Shown here piece after piece: positions 1 through 8,958 of a stretch of DNA of 64,000 nucleotides. Under the pieces are notes generated by a model, which ran no database searches, was not told the DNA's origin, and saw nothing but the letters and a program-made list of their open reading frames with translations. Numbering within the stretch: position 1 is the stretch's first letter; every line of letters starts with the position of its first letter. The stretch lies in the NCBI GenBank assembly GCA_913057435.1, contig CAJXNY010000011.1, positions 53,491 through 117,490 on the forward strand. Reading direction: 5' to 3'. A program made the position numbers and the translations under genes. Source of the DNA: an uncultured Oceanospirillaceae bacterium. Its GTDB lineage: Bacteria; Pseudomonadota; Gammaproteobacteria; Pseudomonadales; Balneatricaceae.

Positions 1-332
1 ATCACCATGGCGCCCATGCCGACCAGTACCCGGCTGCCGATGCTGCAGCCGTGCAGCATCGCCTGGTGGCCAATGGTGACATCGTCACCGATCAGCAGTG
101 GAAAACCGTCAGGATTGAATGGTCCAGCATGGGTGATATGCAACACGGAACCATCCTGGACACTGGTGCGGGCACCAATACGGATACGGTGCATATCGCC
201 GCGAATCACCGTTAATGGCCAGACGGAGCAGTCTTCGCCCAGCTCGACATCACCGATGACCACGGCGCTGGGATCAACAAAAACGCGGGCGGCCAGCTGG
301 GGCGTGATTCCCTGATAAGGGCGGATATTCAT
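1..332 (-). CDS. Gamma-carbonic-anhydrase-like hexapeptide-repeat protein (partial, C-terminus beyond left edge)
   Basis: The frame opens with ATG at the complement of 330-332 and is still open at the left edge, giving about 110 residues. The visible part is a left-handed beta-helix protein with recurring hexapeptide turns (IGDVELGED, IGARTSVQD, IGDDVTIGH). Histidines sit where gamma-class carbonic anhydrases and YrdA relatives bind zinc: one in VLHITH (65 or 68) and the pair in TIGHxAMLHGC (89 and 94). Family members are trimeric cytoplasmic proteins; some hydrate CO2, and for many the activity is unproven. The gene is divergent from the small ORF at 573, and the 240-bp gap between them shows no clear motif. 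Family assignment is firm, catalytic activity is not. Confidence 0.85.
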   Translation of the reverse strand, partial: MNIRPYQGITPQLAARVFVDPSAVVIGDVELGEDCSVWPLTVIRGDMHRIRIGARTSVQDGSVLHITHAGPFNPDGFPLLIGDDVTIGHQAMLHGCSIGSRVLVGMGAMV

Positions 333-572
333 GATTATCACCTCGCGCCTGGGTGAGTGGCGCTGTTACATTAGCTTTACAGTCAGCATGCTGACGGGAA
401 CTGATGCCTTTGTGGCGACTCTACCGTCAGGCAGCATTACATTTGCAGATTATCCCGGCTGGCTGCACGGGATGCCAGTTGTAACGGCCCGCAATGGCCG
501 CATTAATACCCGATAACGCACCCACGTAAACACCCACATAAATAGAAACACCGACGATTTCTGGAGCAGCGC

Positions 573-1082
573 ATGCTGAATACACTGATAGATAGACTGC
601 CTGAAGGTAGCAACGATCTGGCTAATTTGCTACGTCGTACCCTGAACGAAGAGACTGAACTGGCCGAGCATTACTGTTACGGCGTCGCCCTGGCCACCGC
701 CTGCGCGTTGCGCAATCGGGAGCTGGCGGCGCTGATCCGCCAACATACCGCTGCCGAAACCCAGGCCATTGTGCAAAAAGCGGTGGAGCGCATGGGCATC
801 ACCAATCCGTATTTTCAGGTGCGCATGGTGGCTGAAATCGGTGCCGGTGGTTCGCTGCAGGCGCTGGCCATGCCGCCACTACAGGACACCGGTGTCAGGG
901 ATGAAACCGCCTACCATTATTATGCCGTGGCGATTTCGGCCATCAACGGCGGCATGCCCTGTTACCGCAGCCATCTGATGGATTTGCTGCACAGTGGCGA
1001 GTCATCTCAGGCGATTGATCAGGCGCTGCGGCTGGTCGCTGCGCTGCACAGCCTGGACCAGCTGCTGGTACTGGACGCTTGA
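573..1082 (+). CDS. Unrecognised small helical protein upstream of prlC
   Basis: A 169-residue soluble protein with no signal peptide or membrane segment. A GGAG ribosome site lies about 11 bases before the ATG. It reads as mostly alpha-helical. The stretch EHYCYGVALATAC followed by IRQHTAAE loosely recalls the carboxymuconolactone-decarboxylase/AhpD fold, but the CxxC redox pair of AhpD is missing, so this is only a hint. It ends 55 bases before prlC on the same strand and could be cotranscribed with it. No function is proposed. Confidence 0.7.
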   Translation: MLNTLIDRLPEGSNDLANLLRRTLNEETELAEHYCYGVALATACALRNRELAALIRQHTAAETQAIVQKAVERMGITNPYFQVRMVAEIGAGGSLQALAMPPLQDTGVRDETAYHYYAVAISAINGGMPCYRSHLMDLLHSGESSQAIDQALRLVAALHSLDQLLVLDA

Positions 1083-1137
1083 AGCGGGGCCGTTGTGCCC
1101 CCATAAACAGTCAGATCTGACACAGGGAGACCGCACC

Positions 1138-3171
1138 ATGAGCAACCCATTGCTGCAACACCATCTGCTGCCACCATTCAGCCAGATCAGCCCGGCGGAT
1201 ATCGAACCGGCCGTTGATCAACTGCTAGCGGACAATCGCGCCGCGATCAGCACTTTGCTGAGCGAGCTGACGGCACCGGACTGGAACAGTCTGGTGGCAC
1301 CGCTGGAACAGATGAATGACCGGCTGGCCCAGGCGTGGTCACCGGTGTCTCATATGAATGGGGTGGTCAACAGTGATGAGCTACGTGATGCCTACAATGC
1401 CTGCCTGCCCAAACTGTCGCAGTACTGGACCGAGCTGGGCCAGAACGCCGCGCTGTACCAGGCGTTCCAGACCATCCGCGACAGCGCCGACTTTGCTGCG
1501 CTGAGCCAGCCGCAACAGAAAACGATTGAAGATCAGCTGCGTGATTTCAAACTGTCGGGCATTGCCCTGCCTGAGACTGAGCAAAAACGCTTTGGCGAAC
1601 TCAAGCAGCGGCTGTCTGAGCTGAGTACCCGCTTCTCCGAGAATGTGCTGGATGCCACCGGCGGCTGGCAGAAACTGCTTGGCGATGAGGCCGAGCTGGC
1701 GGGTCTGCCACCGATGGCACTGGCGGCGGCGAAGCAGATGGCCGAAGCGAAAGAGCTGGATGGCTGGCTGATTACGCTGGATTTCCCCTCCTATCTGGCA
1801 GTGATGACCCACGCTGAGAACCGCGACCTGCGCCGTGAAGTGTACGAAGCGTTCAGCACCCGTGCTTCCGATCAGGGCCCTCATGCGGGAAAATGGGATA
1901 ACTCCGAAGTGATGACCGAGATCCTGACCCTGCGTCAGGAACTGGCCGCGCTGCTGGGCTTTGCTCATTACGGTGAGTACTCGCTGGCCACTAAAATGGC
2001 TGAAACACCGGACCAGGTGGTGGGTTTCCTCACCGATCTGGCAGAGAAAAGCCGGGCCGTGGCCCAGCGTGATTACGACGAGCTGGCGGCCTACGCTCAG
2101 ACACAGGGCCTGGCAGACCCCCAGGCCTGGGATCTGACGTTCTACGGTGAAAAACTGAAAGAAGAAAAGTACTCCGTTTCGCAGGAAGCGCTGCGGCCTT
2201 ATTTCCCGATGCCACAGGTGCTATCGGGGCTGTTTGAGGTTGCCGGGCGTCTGTTTGATATTCAGGTGCAGGAAGTGGCCGAGTTCGACAGTTGGCACGC
2301 CGATGCCCGGTTGTTTGAAATCAGCCGTGAGGGCGAAGTGATCGCCCGGTTCTTCCTCGATGCTTATGCCCGTGACAAAAAACGTGGCGGTGCCTGGATG
2401 GATGATTGCCGGGTGCGTCGTCGCCTGGATGATGGGTCTATCCAGCTGCCGGTGGCCTATCTGGTGTGTAACTTCAGCGCTCCGGTGGGGGATGACCCGG
2501 CCCTGCTCAATCACAACGAAGTCACCACCCTGTTCCACGAGTTTGGCCACGGTCTGCACCACATGCTGACCCGCATTGATGTCGCTGATGTCAGCGGCAT
2601 TAACGGTGTGCCCTGGGATGCGGTGGAACTGCCAAGTCAGTTCCTGGAAAACTGGTGCTGGGAGCCTGAAGCGCTGGCGCTGATTGCCGGTCATTATCAG
2701 ACGGGAGTGCCACTGCCGCAGGCGATGCTCGACAAAATGCTGGCGGCGAAAAACTACCAGTCCGGTATGATGATGGCTCGCCAGCTGGAGTTTTCACTGT
2801 TCGATTACTGCCTGCATATGGAGTATGTAGCCGGTGAAACCGAGGTACAGGCGGTGCTGCAGCGAATCCGTGATCAGGTAGCGGTAGTGCAGGCCCCGGC
2901 TTTCAATCGTTTCCAGCATGGCTTCAGCCATATCTTTGCGGGCGGTTACGCGGCGGGATATTACAGCTACAAATGGGCGGAAGTACTGTCGGCGGATGCC
3001 TTTTCACTGTTTGAAGAGCAGGGCATTTTCAATCCGCAGACCGGTGCTGCTTTCCGTCAGTCGGTGCTGGAACAGGGTGGTTCGCGCGCGCCGATGACAC
3101 TGTTCACCGAGTTCCGTGGGCGTGCGCCGCAGGTCGATGCCCTGTTGCGCCACAGCGGCATTAGCGCCTGA
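1138..3171 (+). CDS. prlC: Oligopeptidase A (M3 family zinc metallopeptidase)
   Basis: A 677-residue cytoplasmic metallopeptidase of the thimet oligopeptidase (M3) family, which cleaves short peptides, including released signal peptides. The zinc motif HEFGH is at 467-471, followed by GLHHMLT as in the enterobacterial enzyme. A downstream stretch, SGINGVPWDAVELPSQ, carries the third metal-ligand region. Length matches the usual 680 residues. The frame is open further upstream, but the ATG at 1138 is preceded by an AGGGAGA ribosome site and its product begins MSNPLLQHH, as expected for the family. yheV follows 19 bases downstream, the usual order in pseudomonads and relatives. Confidence 0.97.
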   Translation: MSNPLLQHHLLPPFSQISPADIEPAVDQLLADNRAAISTLLSELTAPDWNSLVAPLEQMNDRLAQAWSPVSHMNGVVNSDELRDAYNACLPKLSQYWTELGQNAALYQAFQTIRDSADFAALSQPQQKTIEDQLRDFKLSGIALPETEQKRFGELKQRLSELSTRFSENVLDATGGWQKLLGDEAELAGLPPMALAAAKQMAEAKELDGWLITLDFPSYLAVMTHAENRDLRREVYEAFSTRASDQGPHAGKWDNSEVMTEILTLRQELAALLGFAHYGEYSLATKMAETPDQVVGFLTDLAEKSRAVAQRDYDELAAYAQTQGLADPQAWDLTFYGEKLKEEKYSVSQEALRPYFPMPQVLSGLFEVAGRLFDIQVQEVAEFDSWHADARLFEISREGEVIARFFLDAYARDKKRGGAWMDDCRVRRRLDDGSIQLPVAYLVCNFSAPVGDDPALLNHNEVTTLFHEFGHGLHHMLTRIDVADVSGINGVPWDAVELPSQFLENWCWEPEALALIAGHYQTGVPLPQAMLDKMLAAKNYQSGMMMARQLEFSLFDYCLHMEYVAGETEVQAVLQRIRDQVAVVQAPAFNRFQHGFSHIFAGGYAAGYYSYKWAEVLSADAFSLFEEQGIFNPQTGAAFRQSVLEQGGSRAPMTLFTEFRGRAPQVDALLRHSGISA

Positions 3172-3190
3172 ACCGGGCAGAGAGAGACTG

Positions 3191-3454
3191 ATGAGTACAC
3201 CCATTAAACGTTTTGTCGCGGGCGCTGTCTGCCCGCGTTGCAGTAAAATGGACACCTTGCGGATGTATCGCGATGAAGAGCGTGAGCACCGTGAATGCGT
3301 GAAGTGCGACTTTTCCGACACCATGCGGCTGGACGGTGAGCCGGAGCCAGCCGAGCTGGAAACCCGGGTCAATCAGCTGGCAGACGGCCCCGCGCCGGAT
3401 GCCCAGCCGCTGCTGTTTCATCCTAATCCGGGTATGAGTCGCAGCGATCACTGA
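3191..3454 (+). CDS. yheV: YheV family zinc-ribbon protein
   Basis: A small 87-residue protein with two cysteine pairs, CPRC at 14-17 and CVKC at 36-39, spaced as in a zinc ribbon. This matches the YheV family of putative metal-binding proteins, which commonly lies immediately after prlC, as here. The ATG at 3191 follows a GAGAGA ribosome site. The C-terminal half is acidic and proline-rich and probably disordered. The molecular role of the family is not known. It converges on the beta-propeller gene that ends at 3479. Confidence 0.88.
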   Translation: MSTPIKRFVAGAVCPRCSKMDTLRMYRDEEREHRECVKCDFSDTMRLDGEPEPAELETRVNQLADGPAPDAQPLLFHPNPGMSRSDH

Positions 3455-3478
3455 CCAGGGCTACACGCCTAAAACTGA

Positions 3479-4576
3479 TTACGGCAGCGGTGTCATCTGA
3501 TAGATGGCATCGCCGTAATCATCGCTGATCAGCAGGCTGCGATCAGCCCCCTCCTTATCCTGAGTAAACATCAGATCTACCGGGCGGCCCCAGTAGCTGC
3601 CATGGCGCAGCCAGCCGCTGATAAATGGCTTGACCGCGACTACCTTATTGCCATTCAGGCGTACCCGCACCACCCGATAGCCCACCTTTTCTGTTCGATT
3701 CCATGAGCCATGCTGGGCGATAAACAGTGCCGTCTCACCCGGTTCAGCCCAGGGCGGTTGCTGGCTGAACGCCATACCTAGCGCGGCCACATGGGCGCCG
3801 AGCAGCGCGACCGGTGGCTGACTGGCCGGGACCGGATACTGGCCATATTGTGGATCAGCCAGACCGTTGCCGTGCTGGTAGGGAAAGCCGAAGTGCTGGC
3901 CCGGTTGTGCCAGCCGGTTAAGTTCGTCATCCGGGCTGTCGTCGCCCAGCCAGTCGCGGCCATTATCGGTAAACCATAAAGCCTGATCCGCTGGATGCCA
4001 GCCGAAGCCGACACTGTTACGCACTCCGCTGGCGATGACCTCCACCGGCCCGCCTGCCAGCGGCATTCGGGCCAGGCTGGCAAACAGCGGATTCTCGCTC
4101 AGGCAGCTGTTACAGGGCGCGCCAATATTGAAATAGAGCTGCTGATCGGGGCCGACTTTGAGGTACTTCCAGCCGTGCTGTTTTTTCTTCGGCAGCTGGT
4201 CGGTGAGGGTGACCAGGGCGGAGGGCTGCATAGCCTGCGGGTTGTCCAGCCGCAGAATCCGGTTCAGCGCGGCGATATAGAGTGAGCCCTGGTGAAACGC
4301 TACCCCGCTGGGCAGGGGCAGACCCTCCAGGAGGGTTTCAGGCGGGGCATAGCCCTGCGCGGTGGTGCCCAGTCGATACACCTTGCCGGCCCGGTAGCTG
4401 CCGACAAACAGTGTGCCATCCGGCGCCTGCGCCAGCTGGCGGGCGTTATCGATGTGAGCAACCTGCTCCACCTTGAAGCCTGGCGGGAAACGCAGCCGGT
4501 CCATTGGCAGAGCCAGTGCAGTACTGGCCAGTAACAGCAGGCTGGTGGCAGTCAGATAACGCTGAAAAAGAAACAT
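3479..4576 (-). CDS. Exported PQQ-dependent sugar dehydrogenase-like beta-propeller protein
   Basis: A 365-residue protein with an N-terminal signal peptide (hydrophobic stretch about 9-22, cleavage near ALA). The rest resembles the soluble glucose/sorbosone dehydrogenase superfamily: repeated short strands with motifs such as PDGTLFVGS, YFNIGAPC, GVRNSVGFGWHP, WFTDNGRDWLGDD and HGSWNR, typical of a six-bladed propeller. Family members oxidise aldoses with PQQ in the periplasm, but many homologues are orphans whose substrate and cofactor use are unproven. A CNSC pair occurs in the middle of the protein. No PQQ synthesis genes are in the window. It converges with yheV and lies downstream of the LysR gene on the same strand. 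Confidence 0.85.
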   Translation of the reverse strand: MFLFQRYLTATSLLLLASTALALPMDRLRFPPGFKVEQVAHIDNARQLAQAPDGTLFVGSYRAGKVYRLGTTAQGYAPPETLLEGLPLPSGVAFHQGSLYIAALNRILRLDNPQAMQPSALVTLTDQLPKKKQHGWKYLKVGPDQQLYFNIGAPCNSCLSENPLFASLARMPLAGGPVEVIASGVRNSVGFGWHPADQALWFTDNGRDWLGDDSPDDELNRLAQPGQHFGFPYQHGNGLADPQYGQYPVPASQPPVALLGAHVAALGMAFSQQPPWAEPGETALFIAQHGSWNRTEKVGYRVVRVRLNGNKVVAVKPFISGWLRHGSYWGRPVDLMFTQDKEGADRSLLISDDYGDAIYQMTPLP

Positions 4577-4684
4577 CCATGATCTCCCGGAGCAGGCGGT
4601 GCGAAGTAGAGGTGTTGTAGCAGTGAGACGCTCAGGCGTCTATCTCTCAATAGCAGATGGAGGGCATCCTTGCCCGGCGTTACG

Positions 4685-5608
4685 CTAATCAGCTGAGGGA
4701 TGCATCTGGCAAATAATGTTGCGGAATATCTCAGTCGGCTGGTTCTGTTGCGCCCGTTTACGGATGACCGCTGCTGTGCCCAGGTTGTAACAGCGTTCAT
4801 CATCGCCAACCTGTTTGAGCTGACCGCTGTCGATATACGGCCGGGCATAGGTTTCCGGCAGGAATGCGATGAACTTGCCAGAGAGAATCATCGCCAGCCG
4901 TGTTTCGTAGAAGTAGGCAGTGCCCTGCAGGCTCATGCTGGAGAGCTGTTCGGTTGCCTCATCATTGGGTTTCAGGCCGGGCTGGATGGCAGTGAACTGG
5001 TTGATAACATCACCGGTCACTTCGGCATCTGGCAGCGCAAATAGCGGATTGGTGTTACCGCAGTACAGGCGACAGATATCACTGTAGAGGTGATGATATT
5101 CCAGCCCGGCAATCTGCCGATGGTAGGGGATCAGGCCTACATCAATCTCGTCATTCAGCAGCCGTTTTTCTATTTCTGCCATGGACGACACCTCGCTTTG
5201 CAGGGTGATATCCGGTGCCTGGGCAAAAAACTGGCCGATCATTTCCGGAAAGCGTGCGCGGGGGTCCAGGCTGGTGCCATCGGAGACCAGGATGCGCAGA
5301 TTCCCGGCCGGGTTCTGGCTCATTTCATTGACGACATGGCGAAACTCATCCAGCGATGCCAGCAGTTTGCTGGTCATGTCATAGATAACTGAACCTTCTT
5401 TTGTCAGTGCAAAGCCTGCACGGCCGCGACGGCAAAGGGTGAGGTTCAGACGGGATTCCAGATTGGAGATATGAATGCTGATGGTAGAACGGCTGATGTT
5501 CAGCTCGGTCTCGGCGGCTGAAAAACCGCCGTTATCTACCACAGATTTGAATATCCGCAGCTGTTTCAGCTCAATATCGCCAACTTGTCCTAACGCGTAG
5601 TTTTTCAA
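4685..5608 (-). CDS. LysR family transcriptional regulator
   Basis: A 307-residue LysR-type regulator. The N-terminal winged helix-turn-helix runs from about 13 to 72 (LKQLRIFKSVVDNGGFSA, then ISRSTISIHISNLE); the remainder is the two-lobed substrate-binding effector domain (EIEKRLLNDEIDVGLIPYH, AFLPETYARPYI). It is transcribed divergently from the GabD-type dehydrogenase gene across a 155-bp gap holding two perfect inverted repeats, the normal arrangement for a LysR activator of the neighbouring catabolic genes. The inducer is not evident from sequence; a semialdehyde, amino acid or dicarboxylate from the adjacent pathway is the obvious guess. Confidence 0.93.
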   Translation of the reverse strand: MKNYALGQVGDIELKQLRIFKSVVDNGGFSAAETELNISRSTISIHISNLESRLNLTLCRRGRAGFALTKEGSVIYDMTSKLLASLDEFRHVVNEMSQNPAGNLRILVSDGTSLDPRARFPEMIGQFFAQAPDITLQSEVSSMAEIEKRLLNDEIDVGLIPYHRQIAGLEYHHLYSDICRLYCGNTNPLFALPDAEVTGDVINQFTAIQPGLKPNDEATEQLSSMSLQGTAYFYETRLAMILSGKFIAFLPETYARPYIDSGQLKQVGDDERCYNLGTAAVIRKRAQQNQPTEIFRNIICQMHPSAD

Positions 5609-5639
5609 ACTTATGAGTTACTTCCTAAAACTGAACGTT

Positions 5640-5657
5640 AACAGATCATCATCTGTT
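5640..5657. promoter_or_regulatory. Inverted repeat, candidate LysR operator
   Basis: AACAGAT, four bases, ATCTGTT: a perfect 7-bp inverted repeat 32 bases upstream of the LysR start, in the gap shared with the divergent dehydrogenase gene. A further ACAGAT occurs at about 5690. Position and symmetry fit an autoregulatory LysR site; binding is inferred. Confidence 0.5.
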
Positions 5658-5715
5658 GCCAACATCACTGTTGCTATATTGCGGACAAACGACAGATCTA
5701 CCTCATTTGTGGACA

Positions 5716-5729
5716 ACCACCGTAGTGGT
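5716..5729. promoter_or_regulatory. Second inverted repeat in the LysR/dehydrogenase gap
   Basis: ACCAC, CGTA, GTGGT: a perfect 5-bp inverted repeat lying 34 bases before the dehydrogenase ATG. It could be a second operator or a hairpin in the mRNA leader. Short enough that chance is possible. Confidence 0.3.
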
Positions 5730-5763
5730 CATTCCAGTGTAAAAAAGTAAGGGGTCAACAACA

Positions 5764-7212
5764 ATGCGTTTCGATGATTTCGTAATAGAATCCGCTTATA
5801 TCAATGGCGAGTGGGTTGATACTGGTGCTGCTGAAAAACTGGCAGTGATTGACCCGGCTGATGGTTCTCAGCTGGCCAGCGTGCCTGACCTGAGCCCTGA
5901 AGATGCCTGTCAGGCCATTGAATCGGCACAGGTTGCTTTCAAAAGCTGGAAGAAAACCACCGCTAAAGCACGTGCTGCGATCATGCGCCGCTGGGCGGAC
6001 CTGATCGTTGAGCACGCCGACGCGCTGGCCGAGCTGCTGACCCGTGAACAGGGCAAGCCCCTGCGTGAAGCCAAAGGCGAAGTGCTGTCCTGTGCTTCTT
6101 TCTTCGAGTGGTTCGGTGAGGAAGCCAAGCGCAGCTACGGTGAAACCATCCCGTCCAATATGACCAGCACCCGCTTGCTGACCGTCAAGCAGCCGATTGG
6201 TGTGGTGTCTGCGATTACGCCGTGGAACTTCCCGATTTCCATGATCGCCCGTAAAGCGGCTCCGGCCATTGCGGCGGGTTGTACCATTGTGATCAAGCCA
6301 GCGGAAGATACGCCGCTGTGTGCGCTGGCGCTGGCGAAACTGGCTGAGATGGCCGGTGTCCCTGCCGGTGTTATCAACGTGATCACTACCCGTCGTCCAA
6401 TCGATGTGGGTCGTGAACTGTGTACCAACCCGATCGTCAAGAAGGTGTCTTTCACCGGCTCGACGCCGGTAGGCAAGATCATTCTGGGCCTGTCGGCGGC
6501 AACCGTGAAAAAAGCATCGATGGAACTGGGCGGTAACGCACCGTTTATCGTTTTTGATGATGCGGATCTGGAATCGGCTGTTGCCGGTGCGATCGCCTCT
6601 AAGTACCGCAATGCGGGCCAGACCTGTATCTGTACTAACCGTATCTACGTGCAGGCCGGTATCTACGATGCATTTGTTGCCCGCTTCCAGCAGGAAGTAG
6701 AGAGCTTTGTCATCGGTACCGGGATGGACGCCAGCACCGATATCGGTCCGCTGATCAACGAAGCCGCCGTGAACAAGATTGATGGCCTGGTGCAGCGTGC
6801 CCGTGAAGAGGGTGCGCAGCTTCAGGTGGGTGGTGAGCGATCCAGCGCAGGTGAGCGCTTCTACCAGCCAACCATTCTGACTGGCGTGACTGAAGCGATG
6901 GAAATTGCTCAGGCTGAGCTGTTTGGTCCGATCTCTACGCTGTTCCGTTTTGACACTGAAGAAGAAGTGATCGAGCGCGCTAACAATACCCCATACGGGC
7001 TGGCAGCGTACGTTTACACCCGTGATATCGGCCGGGTATGGCGTGTTTCAGAAGAGCTGGAATACGGCATGGTTGGTGTGAACGAAGGCCTGATCTCCAA
7101 CGAACTGGCACCTTTTGGTGGGGTTAAGGAGTCTGGCATCGGCCGTGAGGGTTCCCGCCACGGTCTGGATGACTACATGGAGCTGAAATACATCTGCATG
7201 GGTGGCGTTTAA
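5764..7212 (+). CDS. gabD: NAD(P)-dependent succinate/glutarate semialdehyde dehydrogenase (GabD/DavD type)
   Basis: A 482-residue aldehyde dehydrogenase. Cofactor-binding and catalytic landmarks are intact: TPWNFP with the following KPAEDTP, SFTGST, the general base Glu254 in MELGGNAPF, and catalytic Cys288 in NAGQTC. The C-terminal PFGGVKESGIGREGS is typical of the GabD subfamily, and the whole protein reads very much like E. coli GabD. In relatives it oxidises succinate semialdehyde (from GABA) or glutarate semialdehyde (from 5-aminovalerate). The aminotransferase downstream could supply its substrate, and the glutarate enzymes at 13-16 kb favour the five-carbon substrate. Sulfoacetaldehyde oxidation after taurine transamination is an alternative that sequence alone does not exclude. 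Confidence 0.93.
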   Translation: MRFDDFVIESAYINGEWVDTGAAEKLAVIDPADGSQLASVPDLSPEDACQAIESAQVAFKSWKKTTAKARAAIMRRWADLIVEHADALAELLTREQGKPLREAKGEVLSCASFFEWFGEEAKRSYGETIPSNMTSTRLLTVKQPIGVVSAITPWNFPISMIARKAAPAIAAGCTIVIKPAEDTPLCALALAKLAEMAGVPAGVINVITTRRPIDVGRELCTNPIVKKVSFTGSTPVGKIILGLSAATVKKASMELGGNAPFIVFDDADLESAVAGAIASKYRNAGQTCICTNRIYVQAGIYDAFVARFQQEVESFVIGTGMDASTDIGPLINEAAVNKIDGLVQRAREEGAQLQVGGERSSAGERFYQPTILTGVTEAMEIAQAELFGPISTLFRFDTEEEVIERANNTPYGLAAYVYTRDIGRVWRVSEELEYGMVGVNEGLISNELAPFGGVKESGIGREGSRHGLDDYMELKYICMGGV

Positions 7213-7288
7213 GCCCCTCCTTACCTGGCAGTCGCCAGTCTGTAACAGGCTGGCAGGATAGCGTTGGTCTGAGTGATCAATGTTTGGT

Positions 7289-7330
7289 GGGACTAAATCT
7301 TCAGATCGAATCGTAGCTATTTTTAGTCCC
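7289..7330. promoter_or_regulatory. Inverted repeat between dehydrogenase and aminotransferase genes
   Basis: GGGACTAAA (7289-7297) and its exact complement TTTAGTCCC (7322-7330) are separated by 24 bases. No U-run follows, so it is not a typical terminator. It lies 59 bases before the aminotransferase ATG and may be an operator or a processing hairpin. Confidence 0.4.
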
Positions 7331-7388
7331 GCTGCGTCCTATTATCGTAACCATCACTCGCTCATCTTTGTTTTTAGTGGATTTATTG

Positions 7389-8705
7389 ATGAAAAATTAC
7401 AGTAGTCTGGACGCGTTCTGGATGCCTTTTACGCCAAACCGTTCCTTCAAAGCTAACCCGCGTATCGTCAGCCGTACCGAAGGTGTGTATTGCTACACCG
7501 ATAAAGGTCAGCAGATTCTGGATGCGACGGCCGGTCTATGGTGTGTTAACGCCGGTCACGGTCGTAAAGAGATCGCTGAGGCGATTGGCAAACAGGCACT
7601 GGAACTGGATTACACCTCACCGTTCAGCTTCGGCCATGACATCGGTTTCGAATTTGCAGAACGCCTGATCAAGCACACGCCTGACCCGCTGAACAAGGTG
7701 TTCTTCGCTAACTCCGGCTCTGAAGCCGTTGAGAGTGCGCTGAAAATCGCCCTGGCGTATCAGAGTGCCCGTGGTAAACACGGCAAGTTCAAGCTGATCG
7801 GTCGTGAAATGGCTTACCACGGGGTGAACTTCGGTGGCATCTCCGTTGGTGGTCTGACGCCAAACCGCAAAGGCTTTGGTCCGCTGCTGCAGGTAGATCA
7901 CCTGCCGCACACCCTGGACATCGAGAAGAATGCCTTCAGCCGTGGCCTGCCGGAGCACGATCTTGAGGGTGCTGAAGCGCTGGAAGATCTGATTAAATTC
8001 CACGATGCCAGCAGCATCGCGGCGGTGATCATTGAGCCTGTCAGTGGTGCTGGTGGTGTCATTATGCCACCCCAAGGCTACCTCAAACGCCTGCGTGAGA
8101 TCTGTACGGCACACGACATTCTGCTGATCTTTGATGAAGTTATCACTGGCTGGGGTCGTCTGGGATCTGCGTTTGCGGCAACAGAATTTGACGTTGTGCC
8201 AGACATGATTGTCTCTGCCAAAGGTATTACCAACGGCATCGTACCGCTGGGTGCGGTGTTTGTAGCCGATGCTATCCACGACACCATCATGGATGCTGCC
8301 CCTGAAGGTGGCGTTGAGTTCTACCATGGCTACACCTACTCAGCCAACCCGGTTGCCTGTGCGGCAGGCCTGGCCACACTGGACATCTACGAGCAGGAAG
8401 GCCTGCTGGAGCGTGCCTCCGGTGAGATTGGCCAGTACTGGGAAGATGCGCTGCACGGTCTGCAGGATCTTGAACAGGTTATCGACGTACGTAACTACGG
8501 CCTGATCGGTGCGGTGCAGTTTGCCCAGCCAGAAGGCACGGCGACACCGGTTGGTGGTGCCATGCAGCTGAAGTGTTACGAACTGGGTGTGATGATTCGC
8601 GCCATGGGTAACATCATTGCTTTCTCTCCACCGCTGACGATTCAGCCAGAAGAGATTGATCAGCTGGTCGCGGCGATTCGCGCCGCCGTTGCTGAACTGT
8701 ACTGA
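7389..8705 (+). CDS. Omega-amino acid:pyruvate aminotransferase (class III, PLP-dependent)
   Basis: A 438-residue class III aminotransferase. Landmarks are FFANSGSEAVESALK (phosphate-binding region), FDEVITGWGRLG (Asp contacting the pyridine nitrogen) and the PLP lysine Lys278 in SAKGITNG. The N-terminus (LDAFWMPFTPNR, then AGLWCVNAGHG) is that of the beta-alanine/omega-amino acid:pyruvate group rather than GabT. Likely substrates are omega-amino acids such as beta-alanine, 5-aminovalerate, GABA or taurine, giving a semialdehyde for the upstream GabD-type enzyme. An in-frame TTG seven codons earlier is possible, but the ATG fits the family better. A strong terminator follows at 8823. Confidence 0.92.
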   Translation: MKNYSSLDAFWMPFTPNRSFKANPRIVSRTEGVYCYTDKGQQILDATAGLWCVNAGHGRKEIAEAIGKQALELDYTSPFSFGHDIGFEFAERLIKHTPDPLNKVFFANSGSEAVESALKIALAYQSARGKHGKFKLIGREMAYHGVNFGGISVGGLTPNRKGFGPLLQVDHLPHTLDIEKNAFSRGLPEHDLEGAEALEDLIKFHDASSIAAVIIEPVSGAGGVIMPPQGYLKRLREICTAHDILLIFDEVITGWGRLGSAFAATEFDVVPDMIVSAKGITNGIVPLGAVFVADAIHDTIMDAAPEGGVEFYHGYTYSANPVACAAGLATLDIYEQEGLLERASGEIGQYWEDALHGLQDLEQVIDVRNYGLIGAVQFAQPEGTATPVGGAMQLKCYELGVMIRAMGNIIAFSPPLTIQPEEIDQLVAAIRAAVAELY

Positions 8706-8822
8706 GTTACCGTTTTTAGCGGTGTAAACCGGGCGGCCTGAGCCTTGCACCGCTGCTTTCAGGCAGTGATTCACCCCGGACTCGAATGCTCTGACGTCCG
8801 TTGTAACAAGCTTGCATCTTAT

Positions 8823-8851
8823 GCCCGCCAGCACCTTGGCGGGCTTTTTTT
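8823..8851 (+). terminator. Rho-independent terminator after aminotransferase
   Basis: Stem GCCCGCCA (8823-8830) pairs with TGGCGGGC (8837-8844) around a six-base loop and is followed at once by seven T. It separates the dehydrogenase/aminotransferase unit from the transporter unit. Confidence 0.9.
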
Positions 8852-8915
8852 AGCCACGGTGAATTGCGGCTCTGCCTGCAACAGCGTGGATTAAGTTGCT
8901 TGCCATAAAAATATG

Positions 8916-8958
8916 ACAACCGGGTTATCGCTTTATCCTTTTGGCCTGGACCGGTTGT
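8916..8958. promoter_or_regulatory. Inverted repeat upstream of TRAP transporter
   Basis: ACAACCGG (8916-8923) and CCGGTTGT (8951-8958) form a perfect 8-bp inverted repeat with a 27-base spacer, about 190 bases before the transporter start. A regulator site is possible; no specific factor can be named. Confidence 0.35.

Noticed and set aside
1381..1968. 195-residue minus-strand frame inside prlC
   Set aside because: Antisense shadow of prlC with low-complexity Gln/His-rich translation and no start signals.
7213..7288. Sigma-54 promoter (CTGGCAGGATAGCGTTGG) before the aminotransferase
   Set aside because: The -24 GG is present but the -12 GC is not at the required spacing.
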